Shown piece by piece: positions 21,944 through 23,688 of a DNA stretch of 23,688 bases. Each line of letters opens with the position of its first letter. Positions within the stretch are counted from its first letter, which is position 1. Position numbers and translations under genes: made by a program. The stretch comes from a virus. The stretch lies in the IMG/VR virus record IMGVR_UViG_3300025141_000766, positions 1 through 23,688 of that record; one strand, 5' to 3'. The notes beneath the pieces are model-generated. The model did no database searches, had not been told where the DNA came from, and saw only the letters and a list, made by a program, of their open reading frames with translations.

Positions 21944-22240
21944 ATGATTGTTAAATTAGTAGAAGTTTTTGAGAATAAGAAGTATACGCAAGAATCTAAG
22001 AAATATGCAGTGAGAGAGGTTTTTGTAAACCCAGATCACGTTGTTTGCTTGCGTTCAGAGCCAAATTATGGTAAACTCTTGCAAGAAGGGTCACTACCAG
22101 AGGGGCTAGACACTAGACAGGAGTTCACCAGAGTGCACATGAGTCGAGGACAGCTTGGTTTAGATATTATTGTTGTCGGCTCTCCTTCGACAATCGAAGA
22201 CAAGCTCGGTCGCATAGAGAAACAAATTTTGAGAGGATAA
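21944..22240 (+). CDS. Small hypothetical protein, mostly beta
   Basis: This is a 98-aa protein of unknown function. Strands IVKLVEVFEN, YAVREVFVNPDHVVCLR, FTRVHMS and LDIIVVGSPSTIEDKL dominate. The last motif, a strand followed by a short helix, loosely resembles small FlbD-like proteins, but the similarity is too slight for a name. AGGAG lies 6-7 nt before the ATG. The glutaredoxin gene starts 2 nt after its stop, so both are likely read from the 21403 promoter. Confidence 0.72.
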   Translation: MIVKLVEVFENKKYTQESKKYAVREVFVNPDHVVCLRSEPNYGKLLQEGSLPEGLDTRQEFTRVHMSRGQLGLDIIVVGSPSTIEDKLGRIEKQILRG

Positions 22241-22241
22241 A

Positions 22242-22610
22242 ATGAGTTATTATCATCTTTTTGTAAAAAGTAGATGCCCTTACTGTAAGGAAGCTAAAGA
22301 GCTATTAAAAAGTAGAAAAATAGAACACGTTGTTACTTCAATGGATAAAGCGCCCTCTGTTTTGGGTCGATTGAAGGCTCAACTAGAGCACCAAACGGTG
22401 CCAATTATTTTTGAAGTTACCGAGGGAGAAAAATATAACCTTGTTGGTGGTTGCCAACAACTAAAGGAGAGTTTCGCCAATGCTGAAAAGGTTCAGGAAA
22501 GCACAGGAGAAATTGGAGAAGAAAGCAACGTCGTCCAAAAGCAACACGATGCAACAGCCCATACAGTGTCAACTGATAGCACGGGCACAGTGGAATCAAC
22601 GGACGCTTGA
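22242..22610 (+). CDS. Glutaredoxin with a low-complexity C-terminal extension
   Basis: This 122-aa protein has the glutaredoxin core in its first 80 residues. YHLFVKSRCPYCKEAKELL has the redox pair Cys12/Cys15. TVPIIFE has the cis-Pro, and LVGGCQQL is the C-terminal GG motif. It would reduce disulfides with glutathione and could recharge the class II reductase encoded at 3927; that link is inference. Typical glutaredoxins end near residue 80-85. The remaining 40 residues are Ser/Thr/Glu/Val-rich (VSTDSTGTVESTDA) and overlap another reading frame for 131 nt. The extension may be selected mainly through that other gene. Confidence 0.88.
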   Translation: MSYYHLFVKSRCPYCKEAKELLKSRKIEHVVTSMDKAPSVLGRLKAQLEHQTVPIIFEVTEGEKYNLVGGCQQLKESFANAEKVQESTGEIGEESNVVQKQHDATAHTVSTDSTGTVESTDA

Positions 22611-22947
22611 GAACTCTGAAAAGAAACTAGGAACCTATCATGGTTCTTTTTTCCCCGGAGTGCCACAACTTTGGATAAAGAATTGGGTTGTCGTGACAGA
22701 CATCAAGGTGGATTTCCATCTTTACGAAAGTCAAGGCTACACCCGAGAGCAGATTTTGCAGGGGTGTATCAACTATTTGAATTTAGCACCTCCGCGCAAG
22801 AAGTATGCCAAAAAGCAAACAAAACCTCTATATGGCAAGCTGAAGCTTCATAAAGTTTGTAAGATAAGAGAGGACTCCGCACAGGTCTTGTTAGTTACAG
22901 ACAAGCAAAAGAGTAAGTTTTTTTGGGGTGAGGGTGCAAGACGTTGA
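22480..22947 (+). CDS. Hypothetical basic protein overlapping the glutaredoxin gene
   Basis: This 155-aa ORF starts inside the glutaredoxin gene in another frame. AGGAG (22465-22469) lies 10 nt before ATG 22480, which supports that start. ATG 22549 is a later option without a clear ribosome site. The first 45 residues (the overlap) are Lys/Gln-rich. The ordered part seems to start at LGTYHGSFFPGVPQLWIKNW, then DIKVDFHLYESQGYTREQIL, and a Lys-rich end (KYAKKQTKPLYGKLKLHK). No family is recognised. A TTGA overlap connects it to the next gene. Confidence 0.7.
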   Translation: MLKRFRKAQEKLEKKATSSKSNTMQQPIQCQLIARAQWNQRTLENSEKKLGTYHGSFFPGVPQLWIKNWVVVTDIKVDFHLYESQGYTREQILQGCINYLNLAPPRKKYAKKQTKPLYGKLKLHKVCKIREDSAQVLLVTDKQKSKFFWGEGARR

Positions 22948-23312
22948 GCGAGAAGCCAAAAAAAACACAAATGTTTCTTTTCGGAGAAAAGAGGGCAGAG
23001 AGTCTTATTTATGAATCTCTTCTAAATGAAAAGCTCTCCTCGTTTCTAATGAAGAATTACGAAACAGGAATACCAGAGACAGACGCAGTATTGTTTGTAA
23101 AGTTGTGTGAATTTTTTATGTGTAATCGAGCAATATATGAAGCTGTCACGTCGATTGAGCTAAAGAAAGAAAAGAAGTTCAACGAAAAAGAAGGGAGTTT
23201 TGGCTACATCATAGATCAAATAGAGGCAAAGGCTTTACAAATGGTCGTTTCAGCGTCCGATGCCGTGAAACTGGAACTATCACACTACAATATAAATTTT
23301 ACGGTACACTAA
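22944..23312 (+). CDS. Hypothetical helical protein
   Basis: This 122-aa protein uses TTG at 22944 (TTGA overlapping the previous TGA). GAGGG lies about 9 nt upstream. The sequence is mostly helical: AESLIYESLLNEKLSSFLMK, then DAVLFVKLCEFFMCNRAIYE and IIDQIEAKALQMVVSASDAV. It contains no motif I know. It is coupled to both neighbours through overlaps (TTGA upstream, TAATG downstream). A scaffold or adaptor role would suit such a protein, but nothing specific supports it. Confidence 0.7.
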   Translation: MSEKPKKTQMFLFGEKRAESLIYESLLNEKLSSFLMKNYETGIPETDAVLFVKLCEFFMCNRAIYEAVTSIELKKEKKFNEKEGSFGYIIDQIEAKALQMVVSASDAVKLELSHYNINFTVH

Positions 23313-23688
23313 TGAACGCGCACGAGAGATTTAAAGACTATAAAGGCAATAAGTGCTGGCAAGCTCATGTCGCAGACGTGAATCGCGAGAGAGATCTCAT
23401 GATGGCGAATTTGACTGAGACTGGTGCAGCTAGGTTACGAATTGATGACTTTGAGTTTGAATATGTCTCAAAGGATGACAAAGAACTATGTAAAGAGGTG
23501 AAAGAATTTATCGAGCGACACGAGTGGCTGGCAAAACTCCCTAACCGACCGACACATAGGTTTACAGCGAGGCTAAAAAAGAATGGAACCTTGGCAGGTA
23601 CTATTATTATGGCAACCCCAAATGCGTTTTCTAACCTTTTGGGCAAAGAGAACAAAGACAAGGAGAAGCTAATCTCTCGCGGTGCTTG
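23312..23688 (+). CDS. Phage Mom/GNAT-like protein, truncated by the window end
   Basis: The frame runs from ATG 23312 (overlapping the previous TAA) to the last base without a stop; 125 residues are visible. Segment HEWLAKLPNRPTHRFTARLK is followed by GTLAGTIIMATPNAFSNLLG and the beginning of ISRGAC. This is the pattern I recall for the start of an acyltransferase-fold (GNAT-like) family in large phages that includes relatives of the Mu Mom protein, which modifies adenine in phage DNA. The catalytic half lies outside the window. Membership is a recollection-based inference. A DNA-modification role would protect phage DNA from restriction. Confidence 0.6.
   Translation, partial: MNAHERFKDYKGNKCWQAHVADVNRERDLMMANLTETGAARLRIDDFEFEYVSKDDKELCKEVKEFIERHEWLAKLPNRPTHRFTARLKKNGTLAGTIIMATPNAFSNLLGKENKDKEKLISRGA

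Noticed and set aside
1-23688. tRNA genes, CRISPR arrays, integrase, transposase or attachment sites
   Set aside because: Gaps between genes are all shorter than about 100 bases. No cloverleaf, repeat-spacer pattern, recombinase motif or insertion-sequence end was seen.

Overview
This window looks like part of the genome of a large, virulent, double-stranded DNA tailed phage. All recognisable genes lie on the + strand. They are packed end to end, often with 1-4 nt start/stop overlaps, and most have strong GAGG/AGGAG ribosome binding sites. The contents mix a phage replication set with virion, lysis and chaperone genes. The host is not identifiable from the sequence. Sigma-70-like promoters (TTGAC[A/T] ... 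TATATT/TATACT) and the AGGAG sites fit a Gram-negative host. The type of genes recalls large marine T4-like or jumbo myoviruses, which is inference.

Layout. Positions 1-5795 hold the recombination/replication block: the tail of an acidic protein, a UvsX/RecA recombinase, a small lipoprotein, a FEN-type 5'-3' exonuclease, a DnaB-type helicase and a monomeric, B12-dependent ribonucleotide reductase. Positions 5804-9055 open with a strong promoter. This region carries a small helical protein, a GroES-like co-chaperonin, a lytic transglycosylase, a protein of unknown function, an extreme Met/Gly-rich protein, and a conserved-looking protein whose start codon is not in frame. Positions 9042-14592 encode a complete C-family DNA polymerase (PolIII alpha/DnaE with an intact-looking PHP domain), dUTPase, two small unknown proteins and an IMPDH/GMP-reductase-family enzyme.

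Positions 14589-15148 hold two small putative DNA-binding regulators, a ribbon-helix-helix-like protein and a Cys-rich sigma-70-region-4-like protein. They lie directly upstream of a very acidic, scaffold-like protein, a small membrane protein, a ClpP-family peptidase, an amidase endolysin and a 488-aa protein with PD-(D/E)XK-like motifs (15213-19366). A strong promoter then drives GroEL (19422-20996). The remainder contains small proteins (an XhlA-like coiled coil with a membrane anchor, a glutaredoxin and several unknowns) and ends inside a gene that resembles a phage Mom/GNAT-like protein.

How the genes fit together. Recombinase, helicase, FEN nuclease and DnaE would form much of a host-independent replisome. 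The B12-dependent reductase, dUTPase, glutaredoxin and IMPDH/GMPR-type enzyme would adjust the nucleotide pool. GroES, GroEL and the ClpP-like protein would serve virion protein folding and maturation. The transglycosylase and amidase cut peptidoglycan.

The most notable non-coding pattern is a recurrent nested element. A promoter's -10 box lies in or beside a hairpin, often an intrinsic terminator, so upstream transcripts would carry the hairpin but transcripts begun locally would not. The most notable coding puzzle is at 8168-8183, where the downstream gene can be reached only by an ATA start, a -1 slip, a distant TTG or a one-base sequence error. No tRNA, rRNA, CRISPR array, integrase or insertion sequence was seen. 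No gap between genes exceeds about 100 bases.
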